From an uncultured Paracoccaceae bacterium (GTDB lineage: Bacteria > Pseudomonadota > Alphaproteobacteria > Rhodobacterales > Rhodobacteraceae), in assembly GCA_947492585.1 (NCBI GenBank), contig CANLND010000010.1, positions 1 through 64,000 of the forward strand: 64,000 bases of DNA. Reading direction: 5' to 3'. The notes beneath the pieces were generated by a model. The model was not told the DNA's origin, did no database searches, and saw only the letters and a program-made list of their open reading frames with translations. Within the stretch, counting starts at the first letter, position 1. Each line of letters starts with the position of its first letter. Both the position numbers and the translations under genes were made by a program. Positions 32,393 through 43,612 of the stretch are shown here, in pieces.

Positions 32393-33238
32393 ATGAGAAA
32401 CATGTTTGCCCCCCGCCCAGTGTTGTTGCAGTTCCTCTTGGGTCTGTTTGTATGCGTCACTTCGTCAATTGCGCAGGCCGCCGAACGAGAGCGGATAGAA
32501 ACCTTCTTGTCGGTCACCGGATTTGACGTGGCCTTGGACAGCATTGCGCTGACCGCAGAAAGCGCGCCGCAGATCCTGGGGCTGGAAAGCAGCGATTTTG
32601 GCGCGCAATGGGGGCGCGTGTCGGCCCAGGTGTTTGCCAAAGACACGATGCGGGGTATTGCTTTGGACCTGTTAGAGGCCTCGTTGAGTGACGAAGCGTT
32701 GCAACATGCAGAAGATTTTTACGGCAGCGCATTGGGGCAGCGCATTGTGAAGGCCGAAAACGCCTCCCATATGGTTGAGGATTCCGAAACCACACAGGTG
32801 GCCGGACGACGGATTATCGCGGATCTGGTGCGCGACGGGGCAGGGCGGGTGCAGATCCTCAACCGCATGAGCCGCGCCGTGGATGCGGCGGAAACAGCGC
32901 TGGCCTCTCTGCAAGAGGTTCAGTTTCGGTTCATCATGGCCGCCAGTGCCGCCGGAGTGATTGAATTGCAATTGGACGGCAACGACCTGCGCGCAGTAAT
33001 GGCCGAGCAAGAGGACGAGATGCGCCTGAGCCTGCAACGCAGCAATCTGGCGGCTTCAGCCTATGCGTATCAAGCCTTTGATGATGCTGAACTGACCACC
33101 TATGTAACAGCGCTGGAAACCCCGCTGATGCAGGAGGTTTACACCCTGCTGAATGCGATCCAGTTTGAGATCACCGCCAACAGATTTGAAGCCCTGGCCT
33201 ATGAGCTGGCCAAGGTGGGGCAGGGCGAAGATATTTAA
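32393..33238 (+). CDS. DUF2059-type secreted protein
   Basis: 281 residues with a signal peptide (VLLQFLLGLFVCVTSSIAQA, cleavage likely after AQA). The mature protein is helical and has the repeat of about 60 residues (YGSALGQRIVKAENA and DAELTTYVTALETPLMQEVY) typical of DUF2059-domain periplasmic proteins. Function unknown. Core chromosome begins here, and the gene reads away from the tRNA. Confidence 0.75.
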   Translation: MRNMFAPRPVLLQFLLGLFVCVTSSIAQAAERERIETFLSVTGFDVALDSIALTAESAPQILGLESSDFGAQWGRVSAQVFAKDTMRGIALDLLEASLSDEALQHAEDFYGSALGQRIVKAENASHMVEDSETTQVAGRRIIADLVRDGAGRVQILNRMSRAVDAAETALASLQEVQFRFIMAASAAGVIELQLDGNDLRAVMAEQEDEMRLSLQRSNLAASAYAYQAFDDAELTTYVTALETPLMQEVYTLLNAIQFEITANRFEALAYELAKVGQGEDI

Positions 33239-33373
33239 GGGGCCCAAAAGGGGGGGCAATCAGCGCGTAACAGTCGTTCGTGTTCTGCGCAGCAGAAGTT
33301 GGGTGCGAGCCCAAAACACCGAATGCCGCGGGAGCACGAATGTCCACTTGGCGGGAAACTTCGTGAAGCAACC

Positions 33374-34482
33374 TTATTGGTTTCGATTTTCATCTTCGAA
33401 CCGCTTCAACCCATGAGAGATCAATCGGTCGATAAGCTCCAGCCCGTCGATCCCGCTCACCGCCATTGCTCTTGGATACATGCTGATATCCGTGAAACCC
33501 GGCATGGTGTTCAACTCGTTCACGACGAACTCACCATCTGCTTTCAGGAAGAAATCGACGCGAGCGAGTCCATCGCACCCGACAGCGCGAAACGCCTTCG
33601 CGGCCATCGCGCGGATCGACGTTTCCTCTGTGTCGGAGAGATCGGCCGGAGCGCATAGTTCGGCCCCTTCCGGATCAACGTATTTTGCATCGAAGTGTAG
33701 AAGTCGTGTGTGGCGGATGGGACAATCTCACCCGGCCTGGAGACGAAAAGCGACCCATCCATGTTTTCCAGAACTGCGCACTCAATTTCGCGGCCTGTCA
33801 TGTATTCTTCCGCGAGCACCCGTTGATCGTGTTGGAGGCCGGTCGCCAGCACGGATTGAAACTCCTCGTCGTTTGTGACTTTTCCTACTCCGACCGATGA
33901 TCCTTGCGTGACGGGTTTCAGGAAAAATGGAAGGCCCAACCCCTTTTTGACCAGATCAAAAGAAGTAGGGTTGTCCCGATGGAGAACCATCGATCGAGCT
34001 ACTGGCAAACCTGCCTCGCTCAGAAGTCGTTTCGTGATTTCCTTGTCCAGTGCATTTGCCGAACCCGAAATGCCGCAACCGATCAGGGGCACGCACAATG
34101 TGACGATGGACCCCTGTATCGATCCGTCTTCGCCCCATTGGCCATGTAGTACTGGAAAGATTGCGTCAACGGGAGCTAATTCGGCAATTGGGGTATCTGC
34201 CTCCACTACTAATAGGCGGCCCCGCCCACCTGGGACTGGAGCGATGCATGGTCCTTCAGTTGGCTTGGAGAGTTGCCCCTCAATAATACTGCTGAGCTTC
34301 CAACGACCGTCCCGTCCGATATGGACCGGCACCGGCTCATATTTAGTGCGATCCATTGCTGATAATACATTCGTTGCTGAAAGGACTGAGACTTCGTGCT
34401 CATCCGACCGGCCACCAAACAGCACTATCACGCGCAGCCGCTTTCTATCTTCCGTGTGCGTCATCATGTTCTTATCCTGCAT
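33374..34482 (-). pseudogene. ddl: D-alanine--D-alanine ligase, frameshifted
   Basis: ATP-grasp enzyme of peptidoglycan precursor synthesis. The first part (MTHTEDRKRLRVIVLFGGRS, PVLHGQWGEDGSIQG, QGSSVGVGK, EEYMTGREIECAVLEN) is normal to HDFYT. There the frame shifts: one base is missing at about 33695-33696 (TAC-AC-TTC where TAC-ACN-TTC is expected). The other frame continues FDAKYVDPEGAEL and then ARVDFFLKADGEFVVNELNTMPGFT, with the metal- and ATP-binding residues, to the stop at 33374. The coding potential is intact except for this deletion. Real inactivation or a sequencing error cannot be told apart. It overlaps the MFS gene by 11 bases. Confidence 0.85.
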
Positions 34483-35677
34483 TGATTGCGGTCGCAGAAG
34501 GTTCTGGCCTCCGGTTCCATACTAAGATTATGATCGCAGTCACAGTGATCTGGGCTATCGCAAACACCACCATCGCTGATTGAAGGCCGAGCATATCCGC
34601 AAGTGCGCCGCTGGCGATTACGGGAAGCGAAAATCCGAAGTAGGCGTAGACAAACAGGCCTGCCGTTGCTCGCGCCCGGTCATCCGGAGCGCGCAAGGAG
34701 ACCTCTGCCAGTGAGGCGAGGTAGGTGAAACCGTAGCTTGCCGCACTGGTAATACAGGTGCCGATAAGAACGAGTGTCAGCATCTTCACCCAAACACCTA
34801 CCAGAAGGACAAGAAAGCCAAACGGGATCAGAACGAAGCCGAGAGCGAGGGCGCGGTCGTTGGTCATGCGTCGGGCTATTGGCTGACAGAGGAATCCCAC
34901 GAAGATAGCCAGAAAGATGACGAGACCGGTCCACCCTCCGAGATCGTTTGCGGCCAGCTCCAGTGGAACAACAGCGATGGTCATCCCGGTTGTGGACCAT
35001 GCCAGCGCCATAGCCGCCCCAAAGACCCATGTTCCTGTGGGGAACACCGGAAGGCGCAAGAGTGAGACCGGCCTTGGTTTGTCGATGCGGGGCAGTGCCA
35101 AGGCAATCATCGCCAAGACAGGAGCGGCCACGAATAGTGCGATATAGCTAGTAGGTAACAGCGTATGACCTTGCAGGCCGAGACTGATACCGGTTGCCAG
35201 TGCGCCTCCACCAAAACCAAGAGACGTAGCCGAAGTCACAATAAGGGCCGCGTTCTTCGCGCGGTCAGCGCCCAGGATTTCTGTCATGTAGGCGGTTCCG
35301 GCTGTTGTCGCGAGGCCGGTGCCGATCCCGAGCATAAAACGTGCGATCACCAGACTGATCCAGCTTGGGGCTTGTACGAGAAGCGTTGTCGCAACCGTGC
35401 CAAGGATCAACGCCAGTGCAATTGGAATCCGCCGCCCAATCCGGTCGGAAAGGCCGCCGATCAACAACAGCGTCGGCATAAGCCCCCCAACGTAGGCCGC
35501 AAAGGCTATCGTTACGGCCGTCGCACCCACATTACTTTCCGCCGCATAGGCATCATAGAGAGGGGCCTGAAGGTTCACGGCAAATGTCACAGTGAAAAGA
35601 CCAAGGGCGAGAAATGAAACCGGGATTACTTTGGGCACGGGCGGACCTCGAAGATTGACTTGAGATTGAAATGCCAC
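34472..35677 (-). CDS. Major facilitator superfamily transporter
   Basis: 401 residues with about 12 membrane helices and the loop 2-3 motif GGLSDRIGRRIP (MFS motif A). It presumably exports or takes up a small molecule. It is co-oriented with the frameshifted ddl and divergent from a MocR-type regulator, so the three form one unit. Given a D-Ala-D-Ala ligase and a PLP regulator, transport of a D-amino acid, a peptide or a cell-wall antibiotic such as cycloserine is conceivable; this is inference only. Confidence 0.8.
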   Translation of the reverse strand: MAFQSQVNLRGPPVPKVIPVSFLALGLFTVTFAVNLQAPLYDAYAAESNVGATAVTIAFAAYVGGLMPTLLLIGGLSDRIGRRIPIALALILGTVATTLLVQAPSWISLVIARFMLGIGTGLATTAGTAYMTEILGADRAKNAALIVTSATSLGFGGGALATGISLGLQGHTLLPTSYIALFVAAPVLAMIALALPRIDKPRPVSLLRLPVFPTGTWVFGAAMALAWSTTGMTIAVVPLELAANDLGGWTGLVIFLAIFVGFLCQPIARRMTNDRALALGFVLIPFGFLVLLVGVWVKMLTLVLIGTCITSAASYGFTYLASLAEVSLRAPDDRARATAGLFVYAYFGFSLPVIASGALADMLGLQSAMVVFAIAQITVTAIIILVWNRRPEPSATAINAG

Positions 35678-35705
35678 GAAGAAGAATGCATGACAATTTA
35701 TCTAT

Positions 35706-35718
35706 TGTACTAGATACA
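35706..35718. promoter_or_regulatory. Candidate MocR operator
   Basis: TGTACTAGATACA (TGTA-N5-TACA) lies in the 43-base gap between the MFS gene and the MocR gene, where an autoregulatory site is expected. Confidence 0.4.
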
Positions 35719-35726
35719 GTGTGAAT

Positions 35727-37058
35727 ATGAAGAAACCCAGATACGTGCGTTTGGCAGACGTGCTTTCCACCGCGATCCAGGATGGCAAGCTGGCTCCGGG
35801 CACAAAGTTGCCGACGCATCGAGCATTTGCGGAACAGGCTGGTGTAGCTCTCGCCACCGCAACCGGCGCTTACAGAGAACTTGAAAAACGGGGCCTGATT
35901 ATCGGCGAAACCGGTCGTGGTACATTCGTGCGCGACCTCGGATTGCCACCAACGCTCGGCGTTCAGCAGACTGCCACCGATGGCCTTGTTGATCTGATCT
36001 TCAATATGCCAAGTGATGCATCTGATGCCGATATGCTTCGTACAGGACTCCGGAAACTCGCATCAGCGGGCGATCTTGAGGCGATGTTGCGCTATCAACC
36101 TCACGGCGGGCGAGCGCATGAACGTCGGATCATAGCCGAAAGCCTCGGCAGCGTCCTCGGACCGATTGATCCGGAATGCCTTCTGGTCACATCCGGCGGG
36201 CAACATGGGCTGGCGACCATTGCACTCGGGCTGTTTCGTCATGGGGAGGCAATCGCGACTGACACCATAACATATCCTGGCTTCAAATCCGTCGCGGCGC
36301 TGACGGGTCTCGAACTCGTTCCCGTGGAAGGTAGTGACGGTGTAATGGACCCTGACGATCTTGAACGACAATGCCACGCGAACAAGCTGCGGGCGATCTA
36401 TCTCATGCCGACCGTCCATAGCCCTTTAGGCGCGGTCATGGATGTTGCGACACGCCTGCGTCTGATCGAGATCGCCCGCAAGCATGATCTGCTGATCATT
36501 GAGGACGCAGCCTATGCCTTCCTTGAGCCTGACCCACCGCCAAGCCTCATTTCACTTGCGCCGGAGCGGACTGTTTACGTGGGCGGTTTCTCAAAAAGTA
36601 TTGGGACTGGGTTGCGCCTTGGATACGTGATTACTCCCACCACGCACATCGACAGATTACTTGAGGCAATCAGAGCGACGACTTGGAACGCTCCGGCTTT
36701 GATCTCCGGTCTGGTCACTGGCTGGATCGAAGACGGCACGCTCGCCAAATCCGAAGAGGCCCGAAAGCAGGATGGGGCAGAGCGACAGTGGATTTGCAGA
36801 AACGTATTGGGAGAAACATCTATTCTCGCGCATCCGAATGCAGGTTTCGCCTGGTTGTCGCTTGAAAAGGGAGTTCGGGCTGAACCGATTGTCACGCGTC
36901 TGAAAGAGAACGGTTTTTCAGCATCCGGAGCGGAACCGTTCGCGACAACGACAGCCGTGCCGCAGGCTTTGCGGCTCGCTTTCGGAGGTATTCCGAAAGA
37001 AGAGCTACCGGGTGTCTTCAAAGTGGTTCGTGAGACAATCGAAGAGTCTTTGGTGTGA
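35727..37058 (+). CDS. MocR/GntR-family PLP-dependent transcriptional regulator
   Basis: About 443 residues from ATG 35727 (a GTG two codons earlier is an alternative). An N-terminal winged helix (LAPGTKLPTHRAFAEQAGVA, TGAYRELEKRGLI) is joined to an aminotransferase-fold domain with VTSGGQHGLATIAL and the lysine region VYVGGFSKSIGTGLRLGY that binds PLP. MocR proteins sense amino-acid or vitamin B6 related ligands. The divergent ddl and MFS genes are likely targets; a MocR regulator of ddl (DdlR) is known in other bacteria. Confidence 0.88.
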   Translation: MKKPRYVRLADVLSTAIQDGKLAPGTKLPTHRAFAEQAGVALATATGAYRELEKRGLIIGETGRGTFVRDLGLPPTLGVQQTATDGLVDLIFNMPSDASDADMLRTGLRKLASAGDLEAMLRYQPHGGRAHERRIIAESLGSVLGPIDPECLLVTSGGQHGLATIALGLFRHGEAIATDTITYPGFKSVAALTGLELVPVEGSDGVMDPDDLERQCHANKLRAIYLMPTVHSPLGAVMDVATRLRLIEIARKHDLLIIEDAAYAFLEPDPPPSLISLAPERTVYVGGFSKSIGTGLRLGYVITPTTHIDRLLEAIRATTWNAPALISGLVTGWIEDGTLAKSEEARKQDGAERQWICRNVLGETSILAHPNAGFAWLSLEKGVRAEPIVTRLKENGFSASGAEPFATTTAVPQALRLAFGGIPKEELPGVFKVVRETIEESLV

Positions 37059-37183
37059 TAGATCTCTGAAAACAGACATTCGCCTAAGTGCGGCGAATGC
37101 CGGGTTTGTCCGCACATTTGCCTTTCATCATTTTGCTTTGCAAAGGTCACTATTTGCGCATTGTTGCACGCCCAACATCCCCA

Positions 37184-37213
37184 TTGACACAAGGCCCCGT
37201 TCCCACCTAAAAG
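37184..37213 (+). promoter_or_regulatory. Promoter upstream of rplU
   Basis: TTGACA at 37184-37189 and TAAAAG at 37208-37213, 18 bases apart. The expected start lies right before the terminator hairpin at 37221. Confidence 0.5.
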
Positions 37214-37220
37214 ACCCCAT

Positions 37221-37253
37221 CCCGGCACAGATTCCGTCTGCGCCGGGGTTTTT
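37221..37253 (+). terminator. Terminator/attenuator hairpin in the rplU leader
   Basis: CCCGGCACAG-attccgt-CTGCGCCGGG (one mismatch) followed by GTTTTTC. It lies a few bases after a promoter and about 100 bases before rplU. It may stop upstream transcripts or act as a leader attenuator for the L21 operon. Confidence 0.7.
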
Positions 37254-37354
37254 CTGTAATACGGCCCCTGATGGGGCGCGCTGTTCGAGGTGGGGATCTC
37301 CCCAAAACACCCGCAAGGGGACCGTAGGACGCGGGTAACAAAAGGAATAACGCA

Positions 37355-37891
37355 ATGTTTGCGGTCCTCAAGACTGGCGGTAAGCAGTACAAGGTACAGG
37401 CAGGTGACATCCTGCGTGTTGAAAAGCTTGTGGCTGACGCTGGCGAAACAGTACAATTCAACGACATCCTGATGCTGGGCGGCGACGCTCCAGTTGTGGG
37501 TGCTCCTCTGGTAGACGGCGCGGCGGTTCAAGCCGAAGTTGTTGACCAGATCAAAGGCGAAAAAGTTATCAACTTCGTCAAGCGCCGTCGTAAGCACTCG
37601 TCCAAGCGCACCGTTGGCCACCGTCAAAAACTGACCCTGATCAAGATCACTGAGATCCTGGCATCAGGCGCAGCAGACACCGGTGTCAAAGTTGCAACCG
37701 GCAAAGGTGACGTCAAAGCCGACGATCTGACAGCCCTGACCGGTGTTGGTCCAGCGGCAGCTGAAAAGCTGAACGCGGCTGGCCTGCGCAGCTTTGCTCA
37801 GATCGCTGCCTTGTCTGCAGACGATATTGCTGCTATCGACACCATCAAAGTGAAGCCCGAGTGGGTTTCGCAGGCTAAAGATCTGGCCTAA
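37355..37891 (+). CDS. rplU: 50S ribosomal protein L21 with C-terminal extension
   Basis: 178 residues. Residues 1-103 are a normal L21 ([18 protein letters not shown], then [19 protein letters not shown]), which binds 23S rRNA. About 75 more residues follow a linker and hold a helix-hairpin-helix ([20 protein letters not shown], then [12 protein letters not shown]). This extension is frequent in Rhodobacterales and alphaproteobacterial L21 proteins as far as I recall. It lies 17 bases before rpmA. Confidence 0.95.
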   Translation: MFAVLKTGGKQYKVQAGDILRVEKLVADAGETVQFNDILMLGGDAPVVGAPLVDGAAVQAEVVDQIKGEKVINFVKRRRKHSSKRTVGHRQKLTLIKITEILASGAADTGVKVATGKGDVKADDLTALTGVGPAAAEKLNAAGLRSFAQIAALSADDIAAIDTIKVKPEWVSQAKDLA

Positions 37892-37908
37892 GGCGAAGGA
37901 GAGACAGA

Positions 37909-38178
37909 ATGGCACATAAAAAAGCTGGCGGTTCATCCCGCAACGGTCGCGACTCCGCTGGTCGTCGTCTTGGTGTAAAACTGTTTGGTGGCCAAGCTGC
38001 CATCGCAGGTAACATTATCGTGCGTCAGCGCGGCACCAAATTTTGGCCCGGTGAAGGCGTAGGTATCGGTAAAGATCACACGATCTTTGCAACGACCGAA
38101 GGCGCTGTAACCTTCCAAAAAGGCCTGAAAGGCCGCACCTTTATTTCGGTTCTGCCAGTGGCGGAGGCCGCTGAATAA
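37909..38178 (+). CDS. rpmA: 50S ribosomal protein L27
   Basis: 89 residues with the family start [19 protein letters not shown] and the typical end block ([20 protein letters not shown]). L27's N-terminal tail reaches the peptidyl transferase centre. AAGGAGAGACAGA precedes the ATG; co-transcribed with rplU. A hairpin follows at 38210. Confidence 0.97.
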   Translation: MAHKKAGGSSRNGRDSAGRRLGVKLFGGQAAIAGNIIVRQRGTKFWPGEGVGIGKDHTIFATTEGAVTFQKGLKGRTFISVLPVAEAAE

Positions 38179-38209
38179 ACCGAACCCACAAAGGTTTACC
38201 AAAAATTTA

Positions 38210-38245
38210 GGGGGATCGGTTACACAGCCGGTCCCTCTTTCTTTT
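38210..38245 (+). terminator. Terminator after rpmA
   Basis: GGGGATCGG-ttacacag-CCGGTCCCTC followed by a T-rich run (TTTCTTTTTG). Confidence 0.7.
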
Positions 38246-38447
38246 TGTTTGAGAGTACCATGTTACGGTTTTTGTTAAAAAACGACGCCTTCGACCACCC
38301 GAAGGTGCCGGTGTCGGACGTCCACGCCTGGGGAGAGCGCTGTGACGCCCTTGTGACACCACCCTGCGCTTCCTACCTATTAGGCGGCGCACTGCTGCGG
38401 GGCCCGTGCCCCAAACGATACGAACTGTTTGAAGGAGGAGCGCAGTC

Positions 38448-38984
38448 ATGAGCTTGGATCAGCTATGCACACAACCGATCATTGAAACGGACCGCTTTGT
38501 ATTACGGCCGGTGCGAAAATCTGACGTGGGTCTGATTTCCCATTACGCCAGCGAAGAACGTGTTGCGCGCATGACCAGTCGCATTCCACATCCGCTGCCG
38601 CCCGGCGCAATCGAAGCCTTTGTTGAGCGCGCCATGGCGGACAATCGCGACGAATATGTTTGGGCCATCGACGGCACACGCGACGGCGGACCGGAACTGC
38701 AGGGCGTCATTTCATTGGATCGCATGGACCGAGGCCAATCCGAAGTGGGCTATTGGGTTGCGCCTGTGTTCTGGAACACAGGCCTCGCCACCGAGGCCGT
38801 CCGCGCGCTGGTTGACGGTAACCCCTTTAGCGATGCAACCATGTTTGCCAGCGTGTTTCAGGACAACCCGGCGTCAGCCCGCGTGTTGATCCATTGCGGA
38901 TTTGAATATCTGGGAGATGCGGAAACTTTTTCCGTCGCGCGCGATGCCAATGTCGCAACCTGGACCTACAGCCGCAAACTATAA
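38448..38984 (+). CDS. GNAT-family N-acetyltransferase (RimJ/RimL type)
   Basis: 178 residues with the pattern FVLRPVRKSDVGLISHYASE, then GYWVAPVFWNTGLATEAVRAL (acetyl-CoA-binding region) and NPASARVLIHCGFEYLG. Likely acetylates a protein N-terminus or a small amine; substrate unknown. GGAGGAG lies before the ATG. It sits between rpmA and obgE, as is common in Rhodobacterales. Confidence 0.85.
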   Translation: MSLDQLCTQPIIETDRFVLRPVRKSDVGLISHYASEERVARMTSRIPHPLPPGAIEAFVERAMADNRDEYVWAIDGTRDGGPELQGVISLDRMDRGQSEVGYWVAPVFWNTGLATEAVRALVDGNPFSDATMFASVFQDNPASARVLIHCGFEYLGDAETFSVARDANVATWTYSRKL

Positions 38985-41248
<2,264 letters not shown>

Positions 41249-41358
41249 CCGCACAGCTGGCACTTTTTTCTGTTCTGCGGAGCTTCTCCCTGTCATCTTG
41301 TCCAAAATACTCCCGTCAAAGGTCTCTTTGACGTGCCGCAAACACAGGCAGATATGAC

Positions 41359-42627
41359 ATGAATACTACAGACACTACCATTTCCGACATGATGCTCGAC
41401 CTCGGCCAGCGCGCCAAGGCCGCAGCGCAGGTGCTGGCGACGGCCACTGCGGATCAAAAAACCACAGCACTGATGGCGGCTGCAGATGCGGTATGGGCCG
41501 CGCGTGCTGACATCATCAACTCCAACGCGCAAGATCTTGAATTTGGTCGGGAAAAAGGTCTGACCGATGCGATGATGGACCGGCTTTTGCTGGATGAATC
41601 TCGTGTTCAGGGCATCGTGGATGGCCTGCGTGCGGTGGCTGGACAGAATGATCCCGTTGGTGAGGTTCTGACCGAATGGGATCAGCCCTCGGGCCTGAAT
41701 ATCCAGAGAGTGCGCACGCCACTGGGTGTGATCGGCGTGATCTACGAAAGCCGTCCCAACGTTACCGCGGACGCAGGCGCGCTATGTCTCAAATCTGGCA
41801 ATGCGGTAATCCTGCGCGGAGGTTCTGAGAGCTTTCACTCGAGCCAGGCCATTCATGCCTGTTTTGTCAAAGGCTTAGAAGCCGCAGGTCTTCCTGCTGA
41901 TGCTGTACAGCTGGTGCCCACGCGCGACCGGGCGGCTGTTCAATGTCTGCTGACGATGACCGACTATGTGGATGTGATTGTACCACGTGGTGGCAAAGGT
42001 CTGGTTGGGTTGGTTCAGCGTGAAGCGCGTGTGCCGGTGTTTGCGCATCTGGAGGGCATCGTGCACATCTACATCGACAAAGCGGCTGATCCTCAAAAAG
42101 CGTTGGACGTCGTGTTGAATGCCAAAACCCGCCGCACCGGAATTTGTGGCGCTGCCGAGTGCCTGTTGATCCACCGTGACATCGCCGAGACAGTGGGCAA
42201 AGATATCCTGTCTGCGCTCAGCGCAGCTGGGGTGGAAATTCGCGCAGAACGAGACTTGCCCGGACCAGATGGCATGACCCCCGCAACGGACAGCGACTGG
42301 GGCTGCGAATATCTGGATGCAATCATCGCCGCGCGTGCGGTCGACAGCATCGATGATGCAATTGAGTATATCCGCACACATCACTCGCAGCACACCGATT
42401 GTATTCTGACCGAAGATGACGCCGCCGTCGCGCAGTTTTTCTCGGAATTGGACAGCGCCATTTTGATGCACAACGCCTCCACCCAATTTGCGGATGGCGG
42501 GGAGTTTGGTATGGGCGCCGAGATCGGCATCGCGACTGGTAAGATGCATGCCCGCGGTCCCGTGGGGGCAGCTCAGTTGACCAGTTTCAAATACTTGGTG
42601 CGCGGCAATGGCGCCGTACGCAGCTAA
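41359..42627 (+). CDS. proA: Gamma-glutamyl phosphate reductase
   Basis: 422 residues. NADPH-dependent reduction of glutamyl phosphate to glutamate semialdehyde, the second proline step. The aldehyde-dehydrogenase-fold nucleophile is the cysteine in [14 protein letters not shown]. Other family blocks are [18 protein letters not shown] and [18 protein letters not shown]. It lies 110 bases after proB, with a small inverted repeat (GTCAAAG-gtct-CTTTGAC) between, and ends before a strong terminator. Confidence 0.96.
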   Translation: MNTTDTTISDMMLDLGQRAKAAAQVLATATADQKTTALMAAADAVWAARADIINSNAQDLEFGREKGLTDAMMDRLLLDESRVQGIVDGLRAVAGQNDPVGEVLTEWDQPSGLNIQRVRTPLGVIGVIYESRPNVTADAGALCLKSGNAVILRGGSESFHSSQAIHACFVKGLEAAGLPADAVQLVPTRDRAAVQCLLTMTDYVDVIVPRGGKGLVGLVQREARVPVFAHLEGIVHIYIDKAADPQKALDVVLNAKTRRTGICGAAECLLIHRDIAETVGKDILSALSAAGVEIRAERDLPGPDGMTPATDSDWGCEYLDAIIAARAVDSIDDAIEYIRTHHSQHTDCILTEDDAAVAQFFSELDSAILMHNASTQFADGGEFGMGAEIGIATGKMHARGPVGAAQLTSFKYLVRGNGAVRS

Positions 42628-42639
42628 CTGAAATATAGA

Positions 42640-42667
42640 AAAGCGCCGGTTTAAATCGGCGCTTTTA
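42640..42667. terminator. Terminator between proA and chpT
   Basis: AAAGCGCCG-gtttaaat-CGGCGCTTTT, symmetrical enough to serve both converging genes. Confidence 0.85.
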
Positions 42668-42696
42668 CTTTTACTATCAGAGGATTGCACAAAGAT

Positions 42697-43293
42697 CTAA
42701 AAGTGAATTGAGATCTGATCTGCGGTTTGCTCAACGCGCAACGCTTTTGACAATTCGCTGGCCAACTGCGGCAACAACGCAAATTGTACCTGCGCAGGAG
42801 ACAGCTTGTTTTCAGATGGCCCACCGGTCAGACGTGCCCAGAGATCTTCATCGAGCTTTAGCTTGTTGCCTTGGCCGGAAATTTTCCAAACGCCAGCTGA
42901 GCACTCCATCTCAACCATGCCGCCGTACGGCAGCGCGCTTTCCAGACACAGCGCCGCCAGAAACGCCAATCGCACTTCGGCACGGGTTGCCGGTTCGGTC
43001 AGCAGCCATTGATATTTCAACCGGCCGCCTTTGCTGACGTCGTCGAGAACCGATACAACCTCAGCACGCCCCAAACCCTGTTCACCAGCCTGCCCAAAGG
43101 CAATACGGAAGAAACGGATGCGGGCATTGGCATTGTTCACACTGTCAGCAATCAGCTCCAGTTCGGGGCCGTCCATTGCGCCTGCCATGCCCAACAGCTC
43201 CAAGCCGTTGTTGATGGCGCCCACGGGGCTAATCAGATCGTGACAAATCCGAGACCCTATCAAAGTCGCCACATTGACGTTATCTACCGTCAT
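42697..43293 (-). CDS. chpT: Histidine phosphotransferase ChpT (CckA-CtrA pathway)
   Basis: 198 residues. The phospho-accepting histidine lies in RICHDLISPVGAINNGLELL, followed by a degenerate GHKL-like domain without an ATP site. ChpT passes phosphate from CckA to CtrA and CpdR in alphaproteobacteria. In Rhodobacterales CtrA controls motility and gene-transfer-agent functions rather than the cell cycle. It is divergent from the DUF3553 gene. Confidence 0.85.
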   Translation of the reverse strand: MTVDNVNVATLIGSRICHDLISPVGAINNGLELLGMAGAMDGPELELIADSVNNANARIRFFRIAFGQAGEQGLGRAEVVSVLDDVSKGGRLKYQWLLTEPATRAEVRLAFLAALCLESALPYGGMVEMECSAGVWKISGQGNKLKLDEDLWARLTGGPSENKLSPAQVQFALLPQLASELSKALRVEQTADQISIHF

Positions 43294-43319
43294 ACTATTC
43301 CTCCGAAGTGGGCCACATT

Positions 43320-43502
43320 ATGAATGACCTCAACGCTATTCTTGCTCCAGGCATGTTTGTCAAACATCCGGACCACCCCGACTGGGGTGTTGGTCAGGTC
43401 CAATCAAACATAGGCGGCAAGATCACCGTAAACTTTCGCGATCAGGGAAAGCTGGTGATCGATGGTGCCCGCGTGGCCTTGATCCCAGTCTTTGATCTGT
43501 GA
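43320..43502 (+). CDS. DUF3553 small protein
   Basis: 60 residues from ATG 43320 (MNDLNAILAPGMFVKHPDHP, then WGVGQVQSNIGGKITVNF). A Tudor/SH3-like barrel of the kind found at the C-terminus of UvrD/PcrA helicases. Probably binds protein or nucleic acid. Paired head-to-head with chpT. Confidence 0.8.
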   Translation: MNDLNAILAPGMFVKHPDHPDWGVGQVQSNIGGKITVNFRDQGKLVIDGARVALIPVFDL

Positions 43503-43508
43503 AAACGG

Positions 43509-43524
43509 TTTACGAACCGTTAAC
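43509..43524 (+). promoter_or_regulatory. Possible CtrA-binding site
   Basis: TTTA-cgaaccg-TTAAC matches the CtrA consensus TTAA-N7-TTAAC at all but one base, about 90 bases before olsB. It also forms an inverted repeat AACGGTT-tacg-AACCGTT (43504-43521). Confidence 0.35.
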
Positions 43525-43612
43525 GAACTCCTGAATATTACCCTAATTCCTTGCTCAATCAGTGCCTCATGCTGTAACTGCGCGCAAGTCTGAACCGAAA
43601 CGGGATCTTGAG

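Noticed and set aside
38245-38451. Small plus-strand gene (68 codons) between rpmA and the GNAT gene
   Set aside because: It overlaps the rpmA terminator, has no ribosome site and no family; its end overlapping the GNAT start could be chance.
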